A DNA stretch of 9,652 nt. Origin: JBDSYA01 sp039925865. GTDB lineage: Bacteria; Bacteroidota; Ignavibacteria; Tepidaquicellales; Tepidaquicellaceae. The notes under the pieces are model-generated. The model ran no database searches. It worked only from the letters and a program-made list of their open reading frames with translations, and had not been told where the DNA came from. Where the stretch lies: positions 1 to 9,652 of the forward strand of contig JBDSYA010000141.1 of NCBI GenBank assembly GCA_039925865.1, written 5' to 3'. The translations under genes were made by a program, and so were the position numbers. Positions 1 through 6,322 of the stretch are shown in pieces. How positions within the stretch are numbered: the first letter of the stretch is position 1; each line of letters starts with the position of its first letter.

Positions 1-3
1 CCT

Positions 4-111
4 AAATTCTTGATCAATTGCGGCAAGTATTTCAACTCCTCACCCGACAGAAGAACACTGTCGTGCTCGTCAGACAGGAAATTCTTGCTTATCGCAATTG
101 CTCAAGAATTT
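4..111. repeat. Imperfect inverted repeat, about 30-nt arms, with internal hairpin
   Basis: The left arm (4-33) and the reverse complement of the right arm (78-111) match at all but about two positions, apart from a 4-nt insertion in the right arm. Both arms read AAATTCTTGA, then T or G, then CAATTGCG, then GCAAG, then ATTTC. The 44 bp between the arms contain a perfect 6-bp stem, CGACAG (45-50) with CTGTCG (58-63), around a 7-nt loop. As RNA this would fold into a long branched hairpin. A run of seven T residues lies 25 nt downstream (137-143), so it could be the terminator of a gene ending left of the window. It could equally be a palindromic dispersed repeat (MITE-like). No target-site duplication can be judged because the left flank is almost entirely outside the window. 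Confidence 0.7.
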
Positions 112-295
112 TTAACGGCAATTTTTCATAGGCGGGTTTTTTTAAAAAACAAAATTATTGTTGGATTATAAATTATAATTTAAATAATATGTCATTATAA
201 AAAATGTTTTGGACGGCAATGCTTTAAATTAGAATTATCTGTAAATGTTTTTTGAAAATAAGTTTAGTCATAAATAATAGTAAATCAAAAAAGAT
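112..295. other. AT-rich intergenic region upstream of the aminotransferase gene
   Basis: No coding sequence is supported here. It holds the T-run at 137-143 followed directly by six A residues, a 14-bp AT-only palindrome (169-182, TAAATTATAATTTA), and a second copy of ACGGCAAT (213-220) matching 115-122. The promoter of the aminotransferase gene should lie here, but I cannot find an exact match to the Bacteroidota TAnnTTTG element. The leader just before the ATG at 296 is A-rich (AAAAAAGAT) and has no clear Shine-Dalgarno sequence. Confidence 0.4.
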
Positions 296-1354
296 ATGTC
301 CGAAAAAATATATACTACAATACAATATTTAGATCGTAACGAATCGCAATACGGGCCTTCTCCGAAATGTTATGAATATTTAAAAAAGGTTACAATTGAA
401 GACCTGTCATGGTATTCCAGAGATTTTGCCAGAGGTGTTAAATCAAAGCTTTCCGAAAGGATAGCAAAAGATTTTGGTTTTAAAGAAAGCCAGGTAATTT
501 TATCATACGGAAGTGAAGACATTTTAAAACAGGTGATTCACCGGTATGTCACGCGCGGTGAAAAAGTTTTAATACCGAAAGAAGCGTGGTGGTATTATAA
601 AAAAGTTGCTTATGAGGTTGGAGGTTTCAATGTGGAATACCCGATGATACGGGGAAAGATTGATGGTATAGATTCTTTTATGTATGATGTGGATAAAATG
701 ATTCAGATCTATGACAGGGAAAGGCCACGCATTGTCATAATAGCATCACCCAATAATCCCACTGGAAATAAGATCTCAAGTGAAGATCTCTGGAGATTTC
801 TCGATGCCTGCAGAGGGTCGATTGTCATGATTGATGAAGCTTACTGGGGTTTTGGATCTACAGATAACAGCTATGTCAAGCCTTACATTGATGAATTTCC
901 GAATCTGATTATCTGCCGTACATTCTCGAAATATTTTGCAATGGCGGGAAGCAGGATCGGCTTTAGCTTTGCGGGAAATAATTTAGAGGATCTTAAAGGT
1001 TTTACAACAAGATATCTCGGCTATAATCTTATTTCAGAGAATCTTGCAATGATAGCTCTTGATGACATGGAATATTATGAAAAGGTAACAAAGCTGATGC
1101 AGGAAGATAAGGAAATGTTTTATAAATTTTTCAATGACCTGGACGGATTTACTGCATATAAATCATTTGCTAATTTCATGCTGGTTGATATGCCGAAAAA
1201 TATCCGGAAGGATCTTGATAAATTTCTTAAAGAAAGAAATCTACTGATAAAATTTTTAGATGAAGAAGCATTTAAGACTGAAACGCGCATTACTTTGGGA
1301 ACGAAAGAACAAAATAAATATCTGATCGAATCGATTCATGAATTCATTAAATAA
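296..1354 (+). CDS. HisC-like PLP-dependent aminotransferase (class I/II)
   Basis: This is a fold-type I, pyridoxal-phosphate aminotransferase of the histidinol-phosphate aminotransferase family, 352 aa, the usual length for HisC. Visible landmarks are the N-terminal LDRNESQYGPSP (residues 12-23, the HisC 'NENPYGPSP' region), SYGSEDIL (70-77), the cofactor loop SPNNPTG (151-157), DEAY (180-183), RTFSK with Lys212 as the expected Schiff-base lysine, SRIGF (219-223), FANFML (291-296), and RITLGT (331-336), whose Arg331 should bind a substrate carboxylate or phosphate. If it is HisC it would exchange amino groups between histidinol phosphate and 2-oxoglutarate. However, no other histidine gene is nearby, NENP has become NESQ, and the usual GLAGLR has become AMAGSR. 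A different amino-acid or cobalamin-type (CobD-like) substrate is therefore possible. Its 3' end overlaps the next gene by 17 bp, which suggests one transcript. The family is secure; the substrate is not. Confidence 0.9.
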   Translation: MSEKIYTTIQYLDRNESQYGPSPKCYEYLKKVTIEDLSWYSRDFARGVKSKLSERIAKDFGFKESQVILSYGSEDILKQVIHRYVTRGEKVLIPKEAWWYYKKVAYEVGGFNVEYPMIRGKIDGIDSFMYDVDKMIQIYDRERPRIVIIASPNNPTGNKISSEDLWRFLDACRGSIVMIDEAYWGFGSTDNSYVKPYIDEFPNLIICRTFSKYFAMAGSRIGFSFAGNNLEDLKGFTTRYLGYNLISENLAMIALDDMEYYEKVTKLMQEDKEMFYKFFNDLDGFTAYKSFANFMLVDMPKNIRKDLDKFLKERNLLIKFLDEEAFKTETRITLGTKEQNKYLIESIHEFIK

Positions 1355-1952
1355 TAATACAAGTAACTTGGCTAAAGAAAAGAAAACCCCAAAAAATCCA
1401 AAAGAAAATTCTTCAGACATTACAAAATATATTTTTCTTGCAGTGTTTGTTATTCTAATCGGATATTTTTTATATACATTAATTAAAAAAGAAGATCTTC
1501 CCGAAAAGAAGAATACTGTAATAGACCCACAGGAAAGGATCAAAAATGTTAAAGAGCCTCCGTTTATGAAGGAAGGTCAATTAGAGTTTATCAGTAATGA
1601 TAAAAAAACGGAAATAAAAGGGATCGACATAGAGATCGCAGAAAATGATGGTGAAAGAATGCAAGGCCTGATGTACAGAAAGGGTATGGACGACAGTAAA
1701 GGAATGCTTTTTATTTTTGATAAAGAAGAGCCTCAGGCATTCTGGATGAAAAATACAATAATGTCACTTGATATAATTTATGTAAATTCCAAAAAAGAGA
1801 TTGTTAAAATTTTTAAGAATACAGTACCCTTTTCAGAAAAGTCTCTTCCGTCTGAAAAGCCTGCAATATTTGTCGTTGAGGTTGGAGCAGGGTTTACGGA
1901 CCGTTACGGGATCAAGGATGGTGATATAATTAATTTTAAAAAAAGTAACTAA
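1338..1952 (+). CDS. Membrane-anchored DUF192 (UPF0127) protein
   Basis: The protein has 204 aa. A Lys-rich N-terminal tail (residues 13-30) precedes one hydrophobic segment (about 31-49) and a charged linker. Residues 81-203 form a DUF192 domain, with ERMQGLMYRKGM (106-117), GMLFIFD (122-128), FWMKNTIMSLDIIYV (135-149), PSEKPA (171-176) and VEVGAGFTDRYGIKDGD (180-196). The family is a small beta-rich fold with no agreed biochemical function. The positive tail before the membrane segment predicts that the N-terminus is inside and the domain is in the periplasm. The ATG at 1338 lies inside the end of the aminotransferase gene in another frame. A TTG at 1368 would remove the overlap, but the ATG is preferred, and the next Met comes after the membrane segment. 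The overlap suggests translational coupling. Its stop lies only 4 bp from the stop of the convergent oxidoreductase gene. Confidence 0.9.
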   Translation: MNSLNNNTSNLAKEKKTPKNPKENSSDITKYIFLAVFVILIGYFLYTLIKKEDLPEKKNTVIDPQERIKNVKEPPFMKEGQLEFISNDKKTEIKGIDIEIAENDGERMQGLMYRKGMDDSKGMLFIFDKEEPQAFWMKNTIMSLDIIYVNSKKEIVKIFKNTVPFSEKSLPSEKPAIFVVEVGAGFTDRYGIKDGDIINFKKSN

Positions 1953-1956
1953 TACA

Positions 1957-2673
1957 CTATTTAAATTTTTCAATCCGTATATTTTCCGGTGTGACATTTT
2001 TATCGAGAAGAAGTTCCATAACAGAGTCAACAAGTTTCGCAGGTCCAGTGATATAATAAATATTATTCCTGATATTTTTTATGTACCGGTCAAGCATTTC
2101 AGTATTAAACGGACCAAACTCATACTTCCAGTTTTTATTTTCCCTATCATCGATTAGTGGAATGAATTTGAAATTTTTATTTTCTCCGGCCCATTTTTCA
2201 AAATCATCCATGAATGCGATCTGCGTTTCTTTTTTATTCATATAAAAGAGATTAATTCTGTGAGGAAGTTTTCGTGAAAACATGTCTTCTAAAATACTTC
2301 TCAATGGCGTTATCCCGATGCCTCCTGAAATGAAAACAGCGGAAACCGAACTATCACTGTGAAGTGTAAGTCCTCCGCCGGGTTTACTGATAAAGACACC
2401 CGAACCCGGATCTAAGGATTGCAAATTTTTTATGAATACAGATGAATTAATTCTTGCGGCGATAACAAACTTGTGATATTCATTAGGAGCATTTGCAAAA
2501 GATAATGCACGTGTATTTCCTCTTTCATCAGAAAATTTAGGATCAGTTAATGTAAAGTGAGCATATTGTCCTGCTTTAAAATTATAATCTGTATCCCGTG
2601 AATCAAAAGTGAAAGCCAATGTATTTTCACAAATAACTTCTGTCTTTTCTAAAATTACCTTAGAGTCTTTCAC
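1957..2673 (-). CDS. FAD/NAD(P)H oxidoreductase, ferredoxin-NADP reductase family
   Basis: This 238-aa protein has the two-domain ferredoxin-NADP+ reductase fold and should move electrons between NAD(P)H and a flavin-linked partner in the cytoplasm. The FAD-binding barrel shows FKAGQYAHFTL (32-42) and RALSFANAP (55-63, the RxxS flavin motif). The nucleotide-binding domain shows ISGGIGITPLRSIL (115-128) and YYITGPAKLVDSVMELL (206-222), and it ends in IEKFK. No plant-type 2Fe-2S cysteine motif is fused to it, so its electron partner must be separate and is unknown. The start codon is GTG at 2673-2671. No ATG lies upstream in frame, and the next Met (131) would delete the flavin domain. The GTG sits inside an 11-bp direct repeat. 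The stop is TAG, 4 bp from the convergent DUF192 gene. Confidence 0.88.
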   Translation of the reverse strand: MKDSKVILEKTEVICENTLAFTFDSRDTDYNFKAGQYAHFTLTDPKFSDERGNTRALSFANAPNEYHKFVIAARINSSVFIKNLQSLDPGSGVFISKPGGGLTLHSDSSVSAVFISGGIGITPLRSILEDMFSRKLPHRINLFYMNKKETQIAFMDDFEKWAGENKNFKFIPLIDDRENKNWKYEFGPFNTEMLDRYIKNIRNNIYYITGPAKLVDSVMELLLDKNVTPENIRIEKFK

Positions 2674-2686
2674 AAAGAGTCTTTCA
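2662..2686. repeat. Direct repeat of AGAGTCTTTCA spanning the GTG start
   Basis: AGAGTCTTTCA occurs at 2662-2672 and again at 2676-2686, a 14-bp period. The first copy covers the start codon region of the FAD oxidoreductase gene on the minus strand, and the second lies in its leader. The period is not a multiple of three, so this is not a protein repeat. It may be a slippage duplication or a pair of protein-binding sites close to the translation start. Confidence 0.6.
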
Positions 2687-2840
2687 AAAATTTTCGTGTT
2701 TTATTTTGCAAATATTAAATGGAAACTAATTAATTCAAATTGTAAAATCTATAAGTAAGTATTTCAATTGAAACAATTGAAACAAAACAAAGAATGTGTC
2801 GTTAGGGACAAATAACTTTTTAAAACAAAAAACAATTATT
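2674..2840. promoter_or_regulatory. Divergent intergenic control region with palindromic candidate operator
   Basis: These 167 bp lie between the divergently read FAD oxidoreductase (-) and SDR (+) genes, so both promoters should be here. TTTCAATTGAAA at 2762-2773 is a perfect 12-bp palindrome. CAATTGAAAC occurs at 2765-2774 and again at 2774-2783, so the palindrome is followed by an extra half-site. The centre is about 73 bp upstream of the SDR start and 95 bp upstream of the oxidoreductase start, a plausible place for a shared regulator. No exact TAnnTTTG promoter element was found. The operator role is inference. Confidence 0.4.
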
Positions 2841-3836
2841 ATGAAAATTCTAATTCTTGGCGGTACAGTTTTTCTCGGCAGGCATTTGGTTAATTCTGCA
2901 TTGAGTCGCGGGCACAAAGTGACATTATTCAATAGAGGCGTTCACAATCCTGATTGGTTTCCTGATATTGAAAAATTAAAAGGCAGCAGGGATGGAGATC
3001 TTGAAAGTTTAAGAGGCAGAGAGTTTGATTCAGTAATCGATACCTGCGGATATGTACCCCGGATTGTTAAATTTTCAGCCGAGTTTCTTAAAGATAATGT
3101 TAAGAATTATACTTTTATTTCCAGTATATCCGTCTATAAAGATTTTTCCGAGATGGGATTGAATGAAAATTCGGAAACAGGAAAAATTGAAGATGAAAGC
3201 GTCGAACAAATCACTGGAGAAACTTACGGACCATTGAAATATCTTTGTGAAAAAACAGTGGAAGAAATTTATGAGGATAAAGCTTTAATCATAAGGCCCG
3301 GCTTAATTGTTGGTGAAAATGATCCTTCCGACAGATTTACATATTGGATCCATCGTGTAAATGATGGTGGAAAAATTTTAACGCCGGGACCAAAGGAAAA
3401 TAATGTGCAATTCATAGATGTTAAGGACCTGGCAGACTGGACAATTAAATTGATCGAAGAAAAAAGATCAGGGACATATAATGCGACAGGTCCCGGCTAT
3501 TGTCTGAGTTTTGAAAAATTGTTGGAAGAAATTAAAAATGTATCTCAAAGTAATGCTGAATTTGTATGGGCAGAGGAAAAATTTTTAATTGATGAAAATG
3601 TTGGCGCGTACGTTGAACTTCCATTATGGCTTCCCGGAGATGCAATTGGCGGTAATCATGTGAATGTAGATAAGGCAATTACAGACGGACTAAGGTTCAG
3701 GAAGCTTAAGGAAACTGTAAAGGATACGTTGGAATTTGATAAGACGAGGGAAAGTTACACTCTCCGTGCAGGATTAAATTCAGAAAAAGAATCGGACCTG
3801 CTCAATAAATGGAATAAGTCACAAAAAAATTTGTAA
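2841..3836 (+). CDS. NAD-dependent epimerase/reductase, extended SDR family
   Basis: This is an extended short-chain dehydrogenase/reductase of 331 aa from the ATG at 2841. The Rossmann dinucleotide site is at the very N-terminus: ILILGGTVFLGRHLV (3-17), followed by LFNRG (29-33). The catalytic part shows DSVIDTCGYVP (63-73), SSISVY (94-99), Tyr129-GPL-Lys133 as the YxxxK pair, and RPGLIVG (152-158). The C-terminal part has FIDVKDLADW (191-200) and GTYNATGP (211-218), typical of this family. The substrate cannot be told; relatives are annotated as NAD-dependent epimerase/dehydratase or CSP41-like reductases. A GTG at 2796 would add 15 residues, but these are not part of the fold, and the ATG puts the nucleotide site where it belongs. 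The leader ACAATTATT has no Shine-Dalgarno sequence. The gene stands alone, with 138 bp before the next one. Confidence 0.9.
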   Translation: MKILILGGTVFLGRHLVNSALSRGHKVTLFNRGVHNPDWFPDIEKLKGSRDGDLESLRGREFDSVIDTCGYVPRIVKFSAEFLKDNVKNYTFISSISVYKDFSEMGLNENSETGKIEDESVEQITGETYGPLKYLCEKTVEEIYEDKALIIRPGLIVGENDPSDRFTYWIHRVNDGGKILTPGPKENNVQFIDVKDLADWTIKLIEEKRSGTYNATGPGYCLSFEKLLEEIKNVSQSNAEFVWAEEKFLIDENVGAYVELPLWLPGDAIGGNHVNVDKAITDGLRFRKLKETVKDTLEFDKTRESYTLRAGLNSEKESDLLNKWNKSQKNL

Positions 3837-3901
3837 TTTTATTCTGTTTAGTAAAAAAATTCTCGAAGTATTTCTACAAAGCATGCAAAAACAAACTTTA
3901 T

Positions 3902-3965
3902 TTAACCATTTTTTATCCTTATTTTAATTTTTAAAAACCTCGAAAAAATTTCAATTAACCATTTT
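3902..3965. repeat. Two copies of TTAACCATTTT upstream of the first protease
   Basis: TTAACCATTTT occurs at 3902-3912 and at 3955-3965, 53 bp apart, in the 138-bp AT-rich leader before the metalloprotease start at 3975. The second copy ends 9 bp from the ATG. The region is AT-rich enough that chance cannot be excluded. No terminator for the SDR gene is visible in this gap. Confidence 0.35.
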
Positions 3966-3974
3966 AAAAATGTC

Positions 3975-6236
3975 ATGAACAAAAAATTATTTTTTTATTT
4001 TACAAATTTATTTTTACTTACCATATTATTTTACAGCAATACATTCTCGCAAAGCAGGATGCAGTATAATTTGTTTACTGAAAGTGACAACAGCACTAAC
4101 ATAATGAACAGCCCTGAAATGAAGAGAGCCATTAATGAAGCTGTGATCCTTGATGTTAACCGGGCTGAACTTCAATCTTTATACGAAAACAGAAATCCTG
4201 AAATCACAATGAATATTCCCTATGAAAACGGGAGATCAGCAACTATAAATCTTGAGAGATTTGATATACTTTCGCCAAATGCTAAAATACTTGCACATAC
4301 TCTCAGCGGAGATGTTGAAATTGGCAGAGAAGATCTTATCGTTTCATATAAAGGAAAAGTTGAAGGACTTGATAATACTTTTATCGTGATGAATTTTTCA
4401 AGAGAAAGCATTGTAGGTTTAATGGTTTCCGGAAATGATAATTATATTCTTGGAGCAATTACTGATAATGCTGGACATGAAACAGAAAATCATATTTTGT
4501 ATAAAGAAAGTAATCTTAAAGTAAAAAATAATTTTAACTGCGCAGCAAGTGATGATCTCTCTTCTGATAACATTGACAAAATGCGTAAAGCAATTCTTTC
4601 AAAAATGAATGATCTTACACCTACAGATCTTTACATTGCAGAAATTGCAGTTGAAATAGATTTTGCAACATATAATGTTTATAGCCAGTCAACAATAACG
4701 GCTACTAATTATGCGCTTTCGGTTGTAGCAGCAGCTTCAGCTATTTATATGAAAGAAGTAAATGTAAAGTTGATTGTTCCATTCACAAGAGTCTGGACGA
4801 CAACTGATCCATATCCCGGCACAAATTCAAATGAGGTATTAAATGCTTTCAGAAATTATTGGAACGCAAATATGCAGGCTGTCCCTAGAACACTTGCTCA
4901 TCTGATCAGCAGAAGAGCTGGAAATATGGGGGGAATTGCCTGGTTAAATGCTCTTTGCGCAAGCCCGAGTTCGGGTTACGGCTATGCATTCAGTAATACT
5001 CAGGGACCGGTTCTGCCACTTCCAACATATTCATGGGATGTTATGGTAGTATCACATGAGACAGGTCATAATTTCGGATCGCTGCATACTCATAATTGCA
5101 ACTGGGTTGGAGGAATAATTGACAGTTGTTATCAGGTTGAAGGAGGTTGTTATACAGGACCTGCTGTATCCGCAGTCGGTACAATTATGAGTTATTGCCA
5201 TCTCAACGGATCTATTAGTCTGACAAAAGGATTTGGTCCTCAGCCTATGGCAGTGTTAAGGAATGGTGCAGAGTCAGCAGGATGTATGTATGTTTCACAA
5301 CGTGATCTTTACGTTGCTTATCCGAATGGCGGAGAATTATTCAGGACAGGTGATGACACGAGACAAATTTATTGGGGCACATCGTTAACAGGCAATGTGA
5401 ATATTGAATTATCGCTAAACAACGGAGCAACATGGCAGCCCATTCAAAATAATGTCCCCGCAACTGAAAGAAGATATAACTGGACCATCGCTTCAATGCC
5501 TACCACAGACCAGGCAAAGATCCGGATCATCAGTTCAACAAATCCTTCTATCGGAGATACCTGTGATGCAGCATTCAGGATTGTTCTTAACCTGAATATG
5601 TTCGACCCGATTACCCCTCCTTCATTTTCAAGAATTGAAGTGTCCGGCAACAGCACGGACGTTTTGAAATTCGTATGGAGCAGAGCCGGTACTGATCCGA
5701 CAATTCGTTATAAATTCAAGCTAAAGAAATTAGGAACCAATACGGATAATATTTATGTAAGCGATAATGGCGGAGCTGACACAGTATTTACAGTAAGAAA
5801 AAGTTTTTTAGATTCTCTAGCCTTTACTTTAGGAACAACAGGCGATTCAATCCGTGCAACATGGAGAGCAACTGCATTTAATGGCTTCGATTCAACTTCA
5901 GTACAAAATGCGTTTTTAATAACTCTTGTAAGAACAACGGTTGGAATAAATATGACTTCAACTATTATTCCTGAAAAGTTTGCTCTGGCAAATAATTATC
6001 CAAACCCGTTCAATCCAACCACTAACATAAAATTTGATGTTCCGTTATCAACATTTGTTGAGTTGAAGATCTTTGATCTGAGCGGAAGAGAAGTAAGTAC
6101 ACTTGTAAATGAAAAGCTTCAGCCGGGAACATATGAATATAGCTTTGAGGCTAATAATCTTTCAAGCGGGACATATTTTTACAGACTGAATACATCAGAG
6201 TTTACAGAAACTAAAAGAATGATTCTGTTGAAATAG
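3975..6236 (+). CDS. Secreted M12B (reprolysin-like) zinc metalloprotease with T9SS type A tail
   Basis: This 753-aa exported protease belongs to the metzincin zincins. A signal peptide (1-25, hydrophobic FFYFTNLFLLTILFY, likely cut before Gln26) is followed by a propeptide-like region to about residue 210. The catalytic domain (about 215-440) carries HETGHNFGSLH (361-371): His361, His365 and His371 are zinc ligands and Glu362 is the general base. MSY (405-407) is the Met-turn, and several Cys (375, 385, 392, 408, 437) may form disulfides. Residues 445-538 resemble a Kre9/KNH-type Ig-like domain (YPNGGELFRTGD...IYWG), and 545-650 a fibronectin/SusE-like beta domain. Residues 666-753 are a T9SS sorting domain with NNYPNPFNPTTNIKF (673-687) and the end ETKRMILLK. 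Export should be Sec, then T9SS with removal of the tail, giving release or attachment to the surface. Natural substrates are unknown. A nearby ATG at 3970 reads only ATG-TCA-TGA, so 3975 is the start. Confidence 0.92.
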   Translation: MNKKLFFYFTNLFLLTILFYSNTFSQSRMQYNLFTESDNSTNIMNSPEMKRAINEAVILDVNRAELQSLYENRNPEITMNIPYENGRSATINLERFDILSPNAKILAHTLSGDVEIGREDLIVSYKGKVEGLDNTFIVMNFSRESIVGLMVSGNDNYILGAITDNAGHETENHILYKESNLKVKNNFNCAASDDLSSDNIDKMRKAILSKMNDLTPTDLYIAEIAVEIDFATYNVYSQSTITATNYALSVVAAASAIYMKEVNVKLIVPFTRVWTTTDPYPGTNSNEVLNAFRNYWNANMQAVPRTLAHLISRRAGNMGGIAWLNALCASPSSGYGYAFSNTQGPVLPLPTYSWDVMVVSHETGHNFGSLHTHNCNWVGGIIDSCYQVEGGCYTGPAVSAVGTIMSYCHLNGSISLTKGFGPQPMAVLRNGAESAGCMYVSQRDLYVAYPNGGELFRTGDDTRQIYWGTSLTGNVNIELSLNNGATWQPIQNNVPATERRYNWTIASMPTTDQAKIRIISSTNPSIGDTCDAAFRIVLNLNMFDPITPPSFSRIEVSGNSTDVLKFVWSRAGTDPTIRYKFKLKKLGTNTDNIYVSDNGGADTVFTVRKSFLDSLAFTLGTTGDSIRATWRATAFNGFDSTSVQNAFLITLVRTTVGINMTSTIIPEKFALANNYPNPFNPTTNIKFDVPLSTFVELKIFDLSGREVSTLVNEKLQPGTYEYSFEANNLSSGTYFYRLNTSEFTETKRMILLK

Positions 6237-6264
6237 AAATATTTTAACTATGATTTAACTTTAG

Positions 6265-6307
6265 TCCCGTTTGTTTAATTTTTTATTACAAACGGGATTT
6301 AAATTTT
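6265..6307 (+). terminator. Perfect 10-bp stem hairpin between the two protease genes
   Basis: TCCCGTTTGT (6265-6274) pairs perfectly with ACAAACGGGA (6288-6297) around a 13-nt AT-only loop, 28 bp after the stop of the first protease. It is followed by TTTAAATTTT, a broken rather than clean T-run. The likely role is an intrinsic terminator for the upstream gene. The next gene's GTG is only 25 nt beyond the stem, so the hairpin could instead lie in that gene's leader and affect read-through or mRNA stability. Confidence 0.7.
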
Positions 6308-6322
6308 AAATAAAATTATACT

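Noticed and set aside
4..120. Integron attC site suggested by the long imperfect inverted repeat
   Set aside because: I could not find the paired core sites (RYYYAAC at one end and GTTRRRY at the other) in the right places, and there is no cassette array or integrase.
1..171. Open frame on the + strand from the window edge to TAA at 169, and a minus-strand open frame from about 107 to the edge
   Set aside because: Neither has a usable start codon inside the window. The + frame ends in a low-complexity tail, and both cross the inverted repeat. Neither translation resembles a known family.
169..182. 14-bp perfect palindrome TAAATTATAATTTA
   Set aside because: It contains only A and T in a very AT-rich stretch, so a palindrome of this length is weak evidence of a binding site.
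2796..2840. GTG at 2796 as the start of the SDR gene
   Set aside because: It adds 15 residues before the Rossmann strand that belong to no known part of the fold. The ATG at 2841 begins exactly at the beta strand of the nucleotide-binding site.
1256..2932. Minus-strand open frames 1256-1543, 1833-2033 and 2735-2932
   Set aside because: They overlap well-supported genes or the control region and encode Phe/Ile/Leu-rich or composition-biased peptides with no recognisable domain.
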